Source of the DNA: JBKPHS01 sp046729975
Lineage (GTDB): Bacteria > Actinomycetota > Thermoleophilia > Solirubrobacterales > Thermoleophilaceae
Assembly (NCBI GenBank): GCA_046729975.1
Contig: JBKPHS010000176.1
Coordinates: 1 to 5,580, forward strand
Direction of reading: 5' to 3'
DNA: 5,580 nt
Shown here: piece by piece, positions 1-5,575 of the stretch
How positions within the stretch are numbered: position 1 is the stretch's first letter
Layout of the letters: every line of letters begins with the position of its first letter
The notes under the pieces: generated by a model
What the model was told of the DNA's origin: nothing
The model's database searches: none
The model's input: the letters and a program-made list of their open reading frames with translations, nothing else
Program-made: the position numbers and the translations under genes

Positions 1-438
1 GTCCGAGCCCGACACCTCCGGCTCGGTCATCGAGAAGCAGGAGCGGATCCCGCCGTCGAGCAATGGCTTCAGCCAGCGCTCCTTCTGCTCCTCGGTCCCG
101 TGCTCGGCGAGGATCTCCATGTTGCCCGTGTCGGGCGCCGAACAGTTGAAGACCATCGGCGCCGCGAGGCTGCGTCCCATGTCCTCGCAGAGGAGCCCGT
201 ACTCCCAGTTCGTGAGGCCCGCGCCGTAGCGCTCGTCGGGCATGAACAGGTTCCAGAGCCCCTCGGCCTTCGCCCGCTCGCGCAGCTCGACCAGGATCTC
301 GGGGTAGGGCACGCCCGCCGCGATCTCCTCGTCGAGGGCGCGCAGCGTCTCCATCTCGACCGGGTAGTAGTGCTCGTCGAGGAACGCGCGGACGCGCTCA
401 CGCAACCTCTCGATCTCCGGCGTGGGTGTGAAGTCCAT
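1..438 (-). CDS. Acyl-CoA dehydrogenase, ACAD10/11-like (N-terminal part, cut by window edge)
   Basis: A flavoenzyme of the acyl-CoA dehydrogenase superfamily, which oxidises acyl-CoA to trans-2-enoyl-CoA in the cytoplasm. Only residues 1-146 are inside the window; a full-length member has about 400. Seen: an N-terminal helical domain beginning MDFTPTPEIERLRERVRAFL, then AKAEGLWNLFMP (56-67), a GLTNWEYG segment (74-81), FNCSAPDTGNME (97-108), and the start of the FAD/substrate-binding strand CFSMTEPEVSGSD (134-146). The FNCSAPDTGNME block together with MTEP-V-SD is characteristic of the ACAD10/ACAD11-like long-chain branch, whose usual form is MTEPxVASSD; here the Ala-Ser pair reads Ser-Gly. 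The ATG at 436-438 starts exactly where the family begins, and no good ribosome binding site precedes it. It lies 26 bases downstream of gpgS on the same strand, so co-transcription is possible. Family assignment is firm; the substrate cannot be told. Confidence 0.93.
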   Translation of the reverse strand, partial: MDFTPTPEIERLRERVRAFLDEHYYPVEMETLRALDEEIAAGVPYPEILVELRERAKAEGLWNLFMPDERYGAGLTNWEYGLLCEDMGRSLAAPMVFNCSAPDTGNMEILAEHGTEEQKERWLKPLLDGGIRSCFSMTEPEVSGSD

Positions 439-446
439 GGGGCGAA

Positions 447-452
447 AAGCTA
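447..452 (-). promoter_or_regulatory. Candidate -10 element for a leaderless acyl-CoA dehydrogenase transcript
   Basis: Read on the minus strand, the hexamer TAGCTT fits the actinobacterial -10 pattern TAnnnT. It ends 8 bases before the ATG at 438, the distance expected if transcription starts at or next to the A of the start codon. No Shine-Dalgarno-like sequence is present in the 26-base gap, which agrees with a leaderless message. No convincing -35 was found about 17 bases upstream. The match is short and could be chance; alternatively the gene is simply read through from gpgS. Confidence 0.3.
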
Positions 453-464
453 CCGGGCTGCCGC

Positions 465-1319
465 TCACGCCCGAGTCGGAACCGGACTGAGCGGCGGCCG
501 CTCGACAAGCTCGAGCGGACGCTCGGACCGGAGCAGGCCGTCGCGCCGCGCGCGCGACAGCACTCCGAGCATCACCTCGCGCGCCATCGGGCCGAGCTCG
601 GCGAGCGGGCGGTGCCGGTTCTGGCGCACGTCGAGGTCAACCTGGCACAGCCCGCCCGGGCCGGCCTCCCGCCACGCGTCGATCAGGAGGGCGACGTCCA
701 CCGCGTATCCGGTCGCGAAGGGCAGCCGCTCGAGGAGCTCGCGCCGGGCGGCCATCTCACCGGCGAGCGGCTGGACGAACGCGGATAGCTCCGGGTAGAA
801 GAGCTCGAGCAGCGGTCGCGCGGTCAGCTGGGTCACCCGCCCGCCACCTTCCTCGAGCCGCGTGCCGCCGACGCGAAAGGGCCGGCGATAGAAGCCCTTG
901 GCGAACTCGACGCCGGTTCCACACGCCACGGGCCCCGCGAGGCCGCAGGCGAAGTGCTCGCCGAGATCCTCCGAGTCGGCGTCGAGGAAGCAGACGACGT
1001 CGCCCCGCAGCACGGACAGGGAGCGCCACATCGCGTCGCCCTTGCCGAGCGCCGGCCCTAGCTCCGGCATGAGCCGAGACTGCTGGTGCACCACGGCCCC
1101 GAGGGCGCGCGCGACCTCGGCGGTGCCGTCAGTGGAGTCGTCGACAACGACGACCTCGTCCACGGCTCCGCGCGCCACGAGCGGCATGAGCGCGTGGAGG
1201 ATCGGGCCGATCGTGGCTGCCTCGTCGCGGGCGGGAAGGCAGATCGAGATGGACAGCTCGCGCTCGGCGGCGAGCCTGGCAGCCGGATACTCGGAGTGAT
1301 GGAGCGTCGTGAGAGCCAT
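465..1319 (-). CDS. gpgS: Glucosyl-3-phosphoglycerate synthase (GT family 2/81 fold)
   Basis: Transfers glucose from an NDP-glucose donor to 3-phosphoglycerate, giving glucosyl-3-phosphoglycerate. This is the precursor of the compatible solute glucosylglycerate and, in mycobacteria, of methylglucose lipopolysaccharide. The protein has 284 residues: a GT-A nucleotide-binding start SISICLPARDEAATIG (23-38), VVVVDDSTDGTA (56-67), GKGDAMWRSL (92-101), and a metal-binding DxD (D113-A-D115; I recall DSD in the M. tuberculosis enzyme). The diagnostic GpgS blocks follow: KGFYRRP (141-147), GGGRVTQLTARPLLEL (158-173), PELSAFVQPLAGE (176-188), LLERLPFATGYAVD (195-208), QVDLDVRQNRHRPLAELGPM (226-245). 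It is shorter at the N-terminus than the mycobacterial enzyme (about 324 residues), and the VVDDSTD motif is one residue shorter than the usual IDSDSTD. The ATG at 1317-1319 is preferred because the longer open frame upstream would run antisense through tag. It is divergent from tag and lies upstream of the acyl-CoA dehydrogenase. The glucosyl acceptor is inferred from family. Confidence 0.92.
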   Translation of the reverse strand: MALTTLHHSEYPAARLAAERELSISICLPARDEAATIGPILHALMPLVARGAVDEVVVVDDSTDGTAEVARALGAVVHQQSRLMPELGPALGKGDAMWRSLSVLRGDVVCFLDADSEDLGEHFACGLAGPVACGTGVEFAKGFYRRPFRVGGTRLEEGGGRVTQLTARPLLELFYPELSAFVQPLAGEMAARRELLERLPFATGYAVDVALLIDAWREAGPGGLCQVDLDVRQNRHRPLAELGPMAREVMLGVLSRARRDGLLRSERPLELVERPPLSPVPTRA

Positions 1320-1342
1320 CGAGCCCTCACAATAGGCGCCGC
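1320..1342. promoter_or_regulatory. Divergent gpgS/tag spacer with candidate gpgS -10 and weak RBS
   Basis: Only 23 bases separate the two divergent start codons, so any promoter must overlap the first codons of the opposite gene. On the minus strand TATTGT (1334-1329) matches TAnnnT and ends 9 bases before the gpgS ATG, and it is followed directly by GAGGG (1328-1324), which sits 4 bases from the ATG. These two readings compete. If TATTGT is the -10, the transcript would start close to the ATG and exclude GAGGG; if GAGGG is the ribosome binding site, the promoter lies inside tag. For tag there is only a weak TAGG (1333-1336), and I see no clear promoter. Confidence 0.35.
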
Positions 1343-1963
1343 ATGACGGCGGACGACGGACTGGCAGAGGGCCCGGACGGCGAGCTTCGCTGCTGGTGGT
1401 CGGTCGGCGCGCCCGAGTACCTCGACTACCACGACCGCGAGTGGGGGAGGCCGGTAACCGAAGACGACGATCTGTACGAGCGCCTCTGCCTGGAGGCCTT
1501 CCAGAGCGGGCTCTCGTGGCTGACGATCCTGCGGAAGCGCGACGCCTTCCGCGCAGCGTTCGCCGACTTCCGTATCGAGGCGGTGGCGAAGTTCGGCGAT
1601 CGCGACATCGAGCGCCTGCTCTCCGATGCGGGGATCGTGCGCAACCGCGCCAAGATCGTGGCCGCGATCGAGAACGCACGCGCAGCGGTCCAGCTCGACC
1701 GTCCGCTGGCCGAGCTGATCTGGTCGCACCGCCCGGAGCGTCGTCCCGCGCCGCGCTCGGTGGCTGAGCTTCAGCCCGTGACGCCCGACTCGACCGCGCT
1801 CGCGAAGGACCTCAAGCGGCGCGGCTTCCGCTTCGTCGGACCGACCACCGCGTACGCCCTCATGCAGGCCTGCGGCCTGGTCAACGATCACCTCGCCGGC
1901 TGCGGCGTGCGCGAGGAGGTGGAGGCGGAGATCCGCAGCCGAACGGAGACAACATCCGGTTAA
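1343..1963 (+). CDS. tag: DNA-3-methyladenine glycosylase I
   Basis: Base-excision repair enzyme that removes 3-methyladenine (and 3-methylguanine) from alkylated DNA, leaving an abasic site. It has 206 residues, close to the family's usual 185-210. Aligned by eye with E. coli Tag at an offset of +13, the zinc ligands are all present: C17 and H30 at the N-terminus (RCWW and YHDREWG), and H183 and C187 in NDHLAGC. So are the catalytic/base-pocket residues E51 and W59 in CLEAFQSGLSW. The helical core motifs TILRKRDAFRAAF (61-73), DAGIVRNRAKI (95-105), KRRGFRFVGPTT (158-169) and MQACGLVNDH (174-183) are intact, so the enzyme should be active. The ATG is the only plausible start before C17. The acidic 15-residue lead and the C-terminal tail after residue 190 are not conserved. 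It diverges from gpgS; no functional link to sugar metabolism is evident. Confidence 0.96.
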   Translation: MTADDGLAEGPDGELRCWWSVGAPEYLDYHDREWGRPVTEDDDLYERLCLEAFQSGLSWLTILRKRDAFRAAFADFRIEAVAKFGDRDIERLLSDAGIVRNRAKIVAAIENARAAVQLDRPLAELIWSHRPERRPAPRSVAELQPVTPDSTALAKDLKRRGFRFVGPTTAYALMQACGLVNDHLAGCGVREEVEAEIRSRTETTSG

Positions 1964-1966
1964 TGC

Positions 1967-1993
1967 TTGGCACCGATTGACGCCGGGTATATG
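1967..1993 (+). promoter_or_regulatory. Candidate promoter of the sugar transporter operon
   Basis: Just after the tag stop codon, TTGGCA (1967-1972) differs from the -35 consensus TTGACA at one base. TATATG (1988-1993) resembles a -10 with a short 15-base spacer; shifting to TATGCG at 1990 gives 17 bases. A second -35-like TTGACG at 1977-1982 has no good partner 17 bases on (GACTTT at 2000). This is the only AT-richer patch between tag and the binding-protein gene, which favours a promoter here, but the exact hexamers are uncertain. Confidence 0.35.
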
Positions 1994-2002
1994 CGGGGCG
2001 AC

Positions 2003-2043
2003 TTTTCACGGCCGCCACACGGTGCGCGGCGGCTTTACGAAAA
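2003..2043 (+). other. Imperfect inverted repeat / stem-loop in the transporter leader
   Basis: GCCGCC (2011-2016) pairs perfectly with GGCGGC (2028-2033) across an 11-base loop. An outer TTTTC (2003-2007) can pair with GAAAA (2039-2043) across a 3/5 internal loop. The structure lies 47 bases after the tag stop and 4 bases before the ribosome binding site of the binding-protein gene. It could be a terminator for tag (only a short TTT follows the stem, so weak), an mRNA leader structure, or an operator for a sugar-responsive regulator. The sequence alone does not decide. Confidence 0.4.
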
Positions 2044-2046
2044 ACC

Positions 2047-2055
2047 GAGGGAGGG
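2047..2055 (+). promoter_or_regulatory. Ribosome binding site fixing the binding-protein start
   Basis: The purine run GAGGGAGGG ends 10 bases before the ATG at 2066. It supports that ATG over in-frame starts further upstream (TTG at 1967, ATG at 1991), which would put 33 or 25 non-signal residues ahead of the lipoprotein signal peptide. Confidence 0.7.
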
Positions 2056-2065
2056 TCTCGACCCA

Positions 2066-3331
2066 ATGAGGATCACACGCTTGCTGAGCGCTCTGCTGGC
2101 ATGCGCGGCGCTGATTGCCGCGGGCTGCGGCGGAGACGACGACGATGGAGGCGGCGGGGGCAAGAAGGTCGAAGCCGGCGCAGGCGAGAACGCCAAGGGC
2201 AACGTCAACTGGTGCATCGGTAAGGACACGAGCGGGGCATACGCCAAGGCGATCGAGATGTTCAAGCAGGCGCGGCCGGAGATCACCGTCAAGCTTGTCG
2301 AGCTGCCGGAGTCGGCTGACGAACAGCGGACGCAGCTGGTGCAGCGGCTCGAGGCGAAGTCGACCGAGTGCGACGTCCTCGGCTTGGACGTGATCTGGAC
2401 AGGCGAGTTCGCGGCCCAGGACTGGCTACGCGACGTCAGCGACCTGGTCGAGAAGCGCAAGGACGAGATGATCCCGTCGACGCTCGAGACCGCCAAGTTC
2501 GAGGACAAGTACTACGCGGTGCCCTACGACACGAACGCGGGATTCATCTACTACCGCACGGACCAGTCCCCGAAGGCTCCGGCAGATTGGCAGCAGCTCT
2601 ACAAGGACGCAAAGGCCAACGACGGGTTCGCCTATCAGGGCGCCCAGTACGAGGGCCTGACGGTGAACTTCCTCGAGGTGCTCTATGCCGCGGGAGGCAA
2701 GCCGCTCTCCGACGACGGTAAGACGCCCGAGGTCGACTCGGACCAGGGCCGCCAGGCGCTCCAGCTCATGGTCGACGGGGTCGACAGCGGCGCGGCTCCG
2801 AAGGCGGTCACAACGTACATGGAGCAGGAATCACAGCGCGCCTTCCTCAGCGGCAAGGTGACGTTCCTGCGCAACTGGCCGTACGTCTACGCGCTCGGCA
2901 AGGACTCGAAGCTCAAGGACGACTTCGACATCGCGACCCTGCCCAAGTTCGGGGAAGGCGAGCCGGCTAGCGTAGTCGGCGGTCACGACAACGCGATCTC
3001 AGCCTTCTCGAAGAACCCGAACGCGGCGGCGGCGTTCATCGAGTACACGACGAGCGACGAGCTCCAGAAGGTGATCTTCTCGGAGTTCTCCAATCCGCCA
3101 GTCCTGTCGAAGACCTACGACGATCCCGACATTCAGAAGAAGTACGCCTTCGCCTCAGATCTGAAGAAGGCCGTCGAGCAAGGAAAGGCGCGCCCGGCCT
3201 CGGCGGTCTATCCGCAGATCAGCGAAGCGATCTACAAGAACGTCCACGAGGCGCTTCAGGGCAAGGTCTCGACGGATGAGGCGCTGAAGAAGATGAAGAG
3301 CGATATGGAGAAGGCGCTCGCGACGTTCTGA
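2066..3331 (+). CDS. Sugar ABC transporter solute-binding lipoprotein, trehalose/maltose (LpqY/ThuE-like) type
   Basis: Extracytoplasmic receptor of a CUT1-type importer, 421 residues. Seen: a basic start MRITR, a hydrophobic stretch (6-19) and a lipobox-like AAGC with C21 as the predicted lipidated cysteine, then an Asp/Gly-rich linker (22-34) as in many actinobacterial lipoproteins. The mature domain is a bacterial extracellular solute-binding protein fold with blocks typical of trehalose/maltose receptors: DVLGLDVIWTGEFAAQDWL (103-121), YYAVPYDTNAGFIYYRTD (149-166), YQGAQYEGLTVNFLE (190-204), PKAVTTYMEQESQRAFLSG (245-263), FLRNWPYVYAL (267-277) and RPASAVYPQISEAIYKNVHEAL (376-397, given by position). 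Candidate ligand contacts by family position are D108, N157, E253, W271 and R376. The loop usually reading GGW is GGH here (305-307), so the exact sugar may differ. It is first in the operon, and its TGA overlaps the next ATG by one base. The fold and class are sure; trehalose or another alpha-glucoside as ligand is a guess from family. Confidence 0.9.
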   Translation: MRITRLLSALLACAALIAAGCGGDDDDGGGGGKKVEAGAGENAKGNVNWCIGKDTSGAYAKAIEMFKQARPEITVKLVELPESADEQRTQLVQRLEAKSTECDVLGLDVIWTGEFAAQDWLRDVSDLVEKRKDEMIPSTLETAKFEDKYYAVPYDTNAGFIYYRTDQSPKAPADWQQLYKDAKANDGFAYQGAQYEGLTVNFLEVLYAAGGKPLSDDGKTPEVDSDQGRQALQLMVDGVDSGAAPKAVTTYMEQESQRAFLSGKVTFLRNWPYVYALGKDSKLKDDFDIATLPKFGEGEPASVVGGHDNAISAFSKNPNAAAAFIEYTTSDELQKVIFSEFSNPPVLSKTYDDPDIQKKYAFASDLKKAVEQGKARPASAVYPQISEAIYKNVHEALQGKVSTDEALKKMKSDMEKALATF

Positions 3332-4260
3332 TGGAAGCGGCAACCGTCGCAAGGACTGAGAGGCGGCGCTCGCGAGGACTCTCGGAGCGCCGCCTCGCGG
3401 CCGCGATGGTGTCTCCATCGCTGATCGTGATGGCGGCCGTGGCCGCGTACCCGATCGGGTACGCGATCTGGCTCTCGCTGAACGAGTACAGCGTCAGGGT
3501 TCCCGGCCTCTCACGCTGGGCGGGTCTCAGAAACTACGAGACCGCCATCGAGTCGAGCGAGTTCTGGGCGGCCTTCAGGAACACGTTCGTCTTCACCGGC
3601 ATATCCGTGTCGATCGAGCTGGTCCTGGGAATCGCCTTCGCGCTAGCGATGCACCAAGCGTTCAGGGGCCGTGCACTCCTGCGGGCCACGGTCCTCGTGC
3701 CGTGGGCTGTGCTCACGTTCGGCGCCGGTCTGCTGTGGCGCTCGATCTTCGAGCCGAACCTGGGGTTCTTCAGCTCGATGCTCAGCACACTCGGGCTTCC
3801 GGGCGCCGACATCGTCTGGTACGGGGAGGACGGCTACGCGATGGCCACGATCATCTTCGCCGACGTCTGGAAGACGGCGCCGTTCATGGCCCTGCTGATT
3901 CTGGCGGGCCTGCAGGTGATACCGGACGACGTCTACGACGCCGCGAAGGTCGACGGCGCGACGGCGTGGCAGCGCTTCGTGAGGATCACCCTGCCGTTGC
4001 TCAAGCCGGCGATCCTCGTGGCGCTGTTGTTCCGGACGCTCGACGCGTTGCGCGTGTTCGACCTTCCCTTCGCGCTCACCAGAGGCGCCAACGGGACTGA
4101 GACGCTCTCGCTGCACGCGTACCAGCAGCTGACGGCCAACCGGTTGATCGGACTCGGCTCGGCGCTGTCCGTGCTCACGTTCGTGACCGTGATGGCTGTG
4201 TCGTTCCTGTACATCCGCTTCGTGGGCGGCAACATCCGAGCGCTGGCGGAGGAGCGATGA
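3331..4260 (+). CDS. CUT1 sugar ABC transporter permease 1 (SugA/MalF-like)
   Basis: Inner-membrane subunit of the sugar importer, 309 residues. A charged cytoplasmic N-terminus (1-23) is followed by six predicted membrane helices, roughly 24-50, 83-108, 116-138, 170-194, 222-242 and 274-297. The EAA loop that contacts the ATPase lies between helices 4 and 5 and reads DAAKVDGATAWQRFVRITLP (203-222), with the conserved Gly of DGA (G209). LVPWAV (122-127), WRSIF (136-140) and FADVWKTAPFMALLILAGLQ (176-195) are typical of SugA-like permeases, and the length is normal for the short, MalF-type subunit without an extra periplasmic loop. Its ATG overlaps the binding protein's stop (TGATG), and a purine-rich GGAGAAGG lies rather far upstream (3307-3314), so translation is probably coupled. 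It pairs with the next gene to form the heterodimeric channel. Confidence 0.94.
   Translation: MEAATVARTERRRSRGLSERRLAAAMVSPSLIVMAAVAAYPIGYAIWLSLNEYSVRVPGLSRWAGLRNYETAIESSEFWAAFRNTFVFTGISVSIELVLGIAFALAMHQAFRGRALLRATVLVPWAVLTFGAGLLWRSIFEPNLGFFSSMLSTLGLPGADIVWYGEDGYAMATIIFADVWKTAPFMALLILAGLQVIPDDVYDAAKVDGATAWQRFVRITLPLLKPAILVALLFRTLDALRVFDLPFALTRGANGTETLSLHAYQQLTANRLIGLGSALSVLTFVTVMAVSFLYIRFVGGNIRALAEER
4248..4260 (+). promoter_or_regulatory. RBS and ATGA stop/start overlap between the two permeases
   Basis: GGAGG (4248-4252) sits four bases before the ATG at 4257, inside the last codons of permease 1, and ATG and TGA overlap as ATGA. This arrangement points to translational coupling and near-equal output of the two channel subunits. 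Confidence 0.7.
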
Positions 4261-5150
4261 CGACCGAGGCGCTTCCCAGGGCCAAAGCCGAGCCACGCGT
4301 CGCGGAGAAGGCGCGGCGTCCGCGCGGCGAGCGCCGCCGCCAGGTCCTGCTGTGGCTCGCCGTGATCGGGATCATGATCTTCTGCCTCTTCCCGTTCTAC
4401 TGGCTGATCAACACGTCGCTGAAGACGGGGCAGGACCTCTCGAGCGCCAAGCTGATCCCGCCGAACCCGTCGCTCGACAACTACACGGCGATCTTCGAGG
4501 ACTCCGCCTTCACGAAAGCCCTCCGCAACAGCATCATCGTCGCGGGCGTGACCACGATCTGCTGCCTGATCATCGGCTCGTTCGCGGGCTACGCACTCGC
4601 GCGGCTGCGCTTCCGCTTCAAGTTCGTGATCCTGGCGATCATCCTCTCGATCACGACGTTCCCGCCGATCGCGATCGCCGCCCCGCTGTTCAAGCTCTGG
4701 ACCGACGCGGGCATATACGACACCCTGTACGGCCTGATCCCGCCGTTCCTCGCGTTCACGCTGCCGCTGACCGTGTACGTGCTGACATCCTTCTTCAGGG
4801 AGATACCTCGCGACCTGGAAGAGGCGGCGCTCGTGGACGGGGCGACGCACTTCCAGGCGTTCCGCAAGGTGATCGTGCCGCTGGCCGCGCCGGGGCTCGT
4901 GACGGCCGGACTGCTCTCGTTCATTTGGGCCTGGAACGAGTTCCTGCTAGCGATCACGCTCACCAGCTCGCCGGACGCCCGGCCCGTTCCCCCCGCGCTC
5001 GCCTTCTTCACCGGAGCCTCGGAGTTCGAGGTGCCGCTCGGGACGATCACCGCGGCGACCGTCGTGGTCACGGTGCCGCTCGTGATCCTTGTGCTGATCT
5101 TCCAGAGGCGGATCGTGGCCGGCCTGACGGCCGGAGCCGTCAAGGGCTAG
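4257..5150 (+). CDS. CUT1 sugar ABC transporter permease 2 (SugB/MalG-like)
   Basis: Second membrane subunit of the importer, 297 residues. A basic N-terminal tail (1-28) precedes about six predicted helices near 28-52, 91-115, 122-145, 157-179, 212-234 and 262-283. The EAA loop is EEAALVDGATHFQAFRKVIVP (188-208, key residues E188, E189, D194, G195), a good match to the family consensus. FPFYWLINTSLKT (45-57), the helix-5 motif WAWNEFLLA (224-232) and the C-terminal QRRIVAGLTAGAVKG (283-297) are hallmarks of MalG/SugB-like subunits. It is the last plus-strand gene: the next gene is convergent and begins two bases after the stop. No ATP-binding subunit is encoded in the operon, so the complex must use an ATPase from another locus, as known for MsiK-type shared ATPases in streptomycetes. 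Confidence 0.94.
   Translation: MTTEALPRAKAEPRVAEKARRPRGERRRQVLLWLAVIGIMIFCLFPFYWLINTSLKTGQDLSSAKLIPPNPSLDNYTAIFEDSAFTKALRNSIIVAGVTTICCLIIGSFAGYALARLRFRFKFVILAIILSITTFPPIAIAAPLFKLWTDAGIYDTLYGLIPPFLAFTLPLTVYVLTSFFREIPRDLEEAALVDGATHFQAFRKVIVPLAAPGLVTAGLLSFIWAWNEFLLAITLTSSPDARPVPPALAFFTGASEFEVPLGTITAATVVVTVPLVILVLIFQRRIVAGLTAGAVKG
5125..5142. terminator. Candidate bidirectional stem-loop at the convergent junction
   Basis: TGACGGC (5125-5131) and GCCGTCA (5136-5142) form a perfect 7-bp stem with a CGGA loop, within the last codons of permease 2 and starting 10 bases past the stop of the convergent minus-strand gene. Because the intergenic gap is two bases, any terminator must overlap coding sequence. 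No T-run follows on either strand, so this would have to act as a U-less hairpin, or it is a coding coincidence caused by the codons for LTAGAVK. Confidence 0.35.
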
Positions 5151-5152
5151 TA

Positions 5153-5575
5153 CTACCGGGCCGCCTCCAGAAGCAGCCAGGCGATCAGCGCGGCGAGCGC
5201 GCCGCCCGCCAGGACGCTCGCGGCGATCACGAGGGCCCTTCCCCCGGAGGGGGGTTCCGGCTGCCGGGGCCCGAGCAGCTCCGCCTCGTGGAGAAGCTCG
5301 CGCGCGGCCTCGGCGCCCGACTCGGGCACCAGCACGTCGCGCGGCCCGGCGGCCAGGAAGTCCGGCACGTCGAAGCCGGCGCTACGCCGGAGCATGCTCG
5401 GCACGCCCTCCTCGAGCAGCAGGTTCTGGATCAGCTCCGCCTCGGCCTGGTTGCGTCCCCCCGCCACGCGCACCAGGCGGCCGCGCGTGTACTCCGGCCG
5501 GATCTTGCGGGCGCGCTCGTGCGCCTCGCCGCGGGCGGGCTCCACCTCCGTGCCACCTGCCTGCACGAGCGGCAT
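5153..5575 (-). CDS. DUF2007-like putative signal-transducing protein with C-terminal membrane anchor
   Basis: Small protein of at least 140 residues with no known reaction. Residues about 33-99 (RLVRVAGGRNQAEAELIQNL onward) match the DUF2007 pattern: a beta strand, then a helix with AEAELIQNLLLEEGVP (44-59), a LRRS segment, and a closing DVLVPESGAEAARELL strand-helix unit (80-95). This is the ferredoxin-like fold seen in proteins labelled putative prokaryotic signal transducing. A Pro-rich linker (103-110) leads into one predicted membrane helix (about 113-136), ALVIAASVLAGGALAALIAW, with a short tail. The domain is therefore likely tethered to the membrane, facing the cytoplasm. The ATG at 5573-5575 is the first in view, but only five bases of sequence lie beyond it, so the true start may be outside; the first 30 residues are poorly conserved-looking. 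GTG codons at residues 4 and 11 are alternatives. It converges with the permease operon. Family call moderate, function unknown. Confidence 0.75.
   Translation of the reverse strand: MPLVQAGGTEVEPARGEAHERARKIRPEYTRGRLVRVAGGRNQAEAELIQNLLLEEGVPSMLRRSAGFDVPDFLAAGPRDVLVPESGAEAARELLHEAELLGPRQPEPPSGGRALVIAASVLAGGALAALIAWLLLEAAR

Noticed and set aside
100..798. Long plus-strand open frame opposite the dehydrogenase and gpgS
   Set aside because: Arg/Ser-rich shadow typical of high-GC antisense frames; it spans two genes with firm homology on the other strand.
1320..1679. N-terminal extension of the gpgS reading frame to about 404 residues
   Set aside because: It would be antisense through the first half of tag, is Arg-rich low-complexity sequence with no GpgS similarity, and the family homology starts just after the ATG at 1319.
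1957..1975. Short CGGT/ACCG inverted repeat after tag as a terminator
   Set aside because: Only four base pairs with an 11-base loop and no following T-run; too weak to call.
1967..2065. Upstream TTG start of the binding protein, adding 33 residues
   Set aside because: It would bury the lipoprotein signal peptide; the RBS at 2047-2055 and the basic start MRITR favour the ATG at 2066.
3643..4850. Long minus-strand open frames opposite the two permeases
   Set aside because: Arg/Glu/His-rich translations without recognisable domains, lying antisense to permeases with intact EAA loops.
5241..5254. CCCCC/GGGGG hairpin within the DUF2007-like gene
   Set aside because: It falls in the codons of the Pro-rich linker (PEPPSGG) far from either gene end and has no T-run, so it is most simply explained by coding composition.
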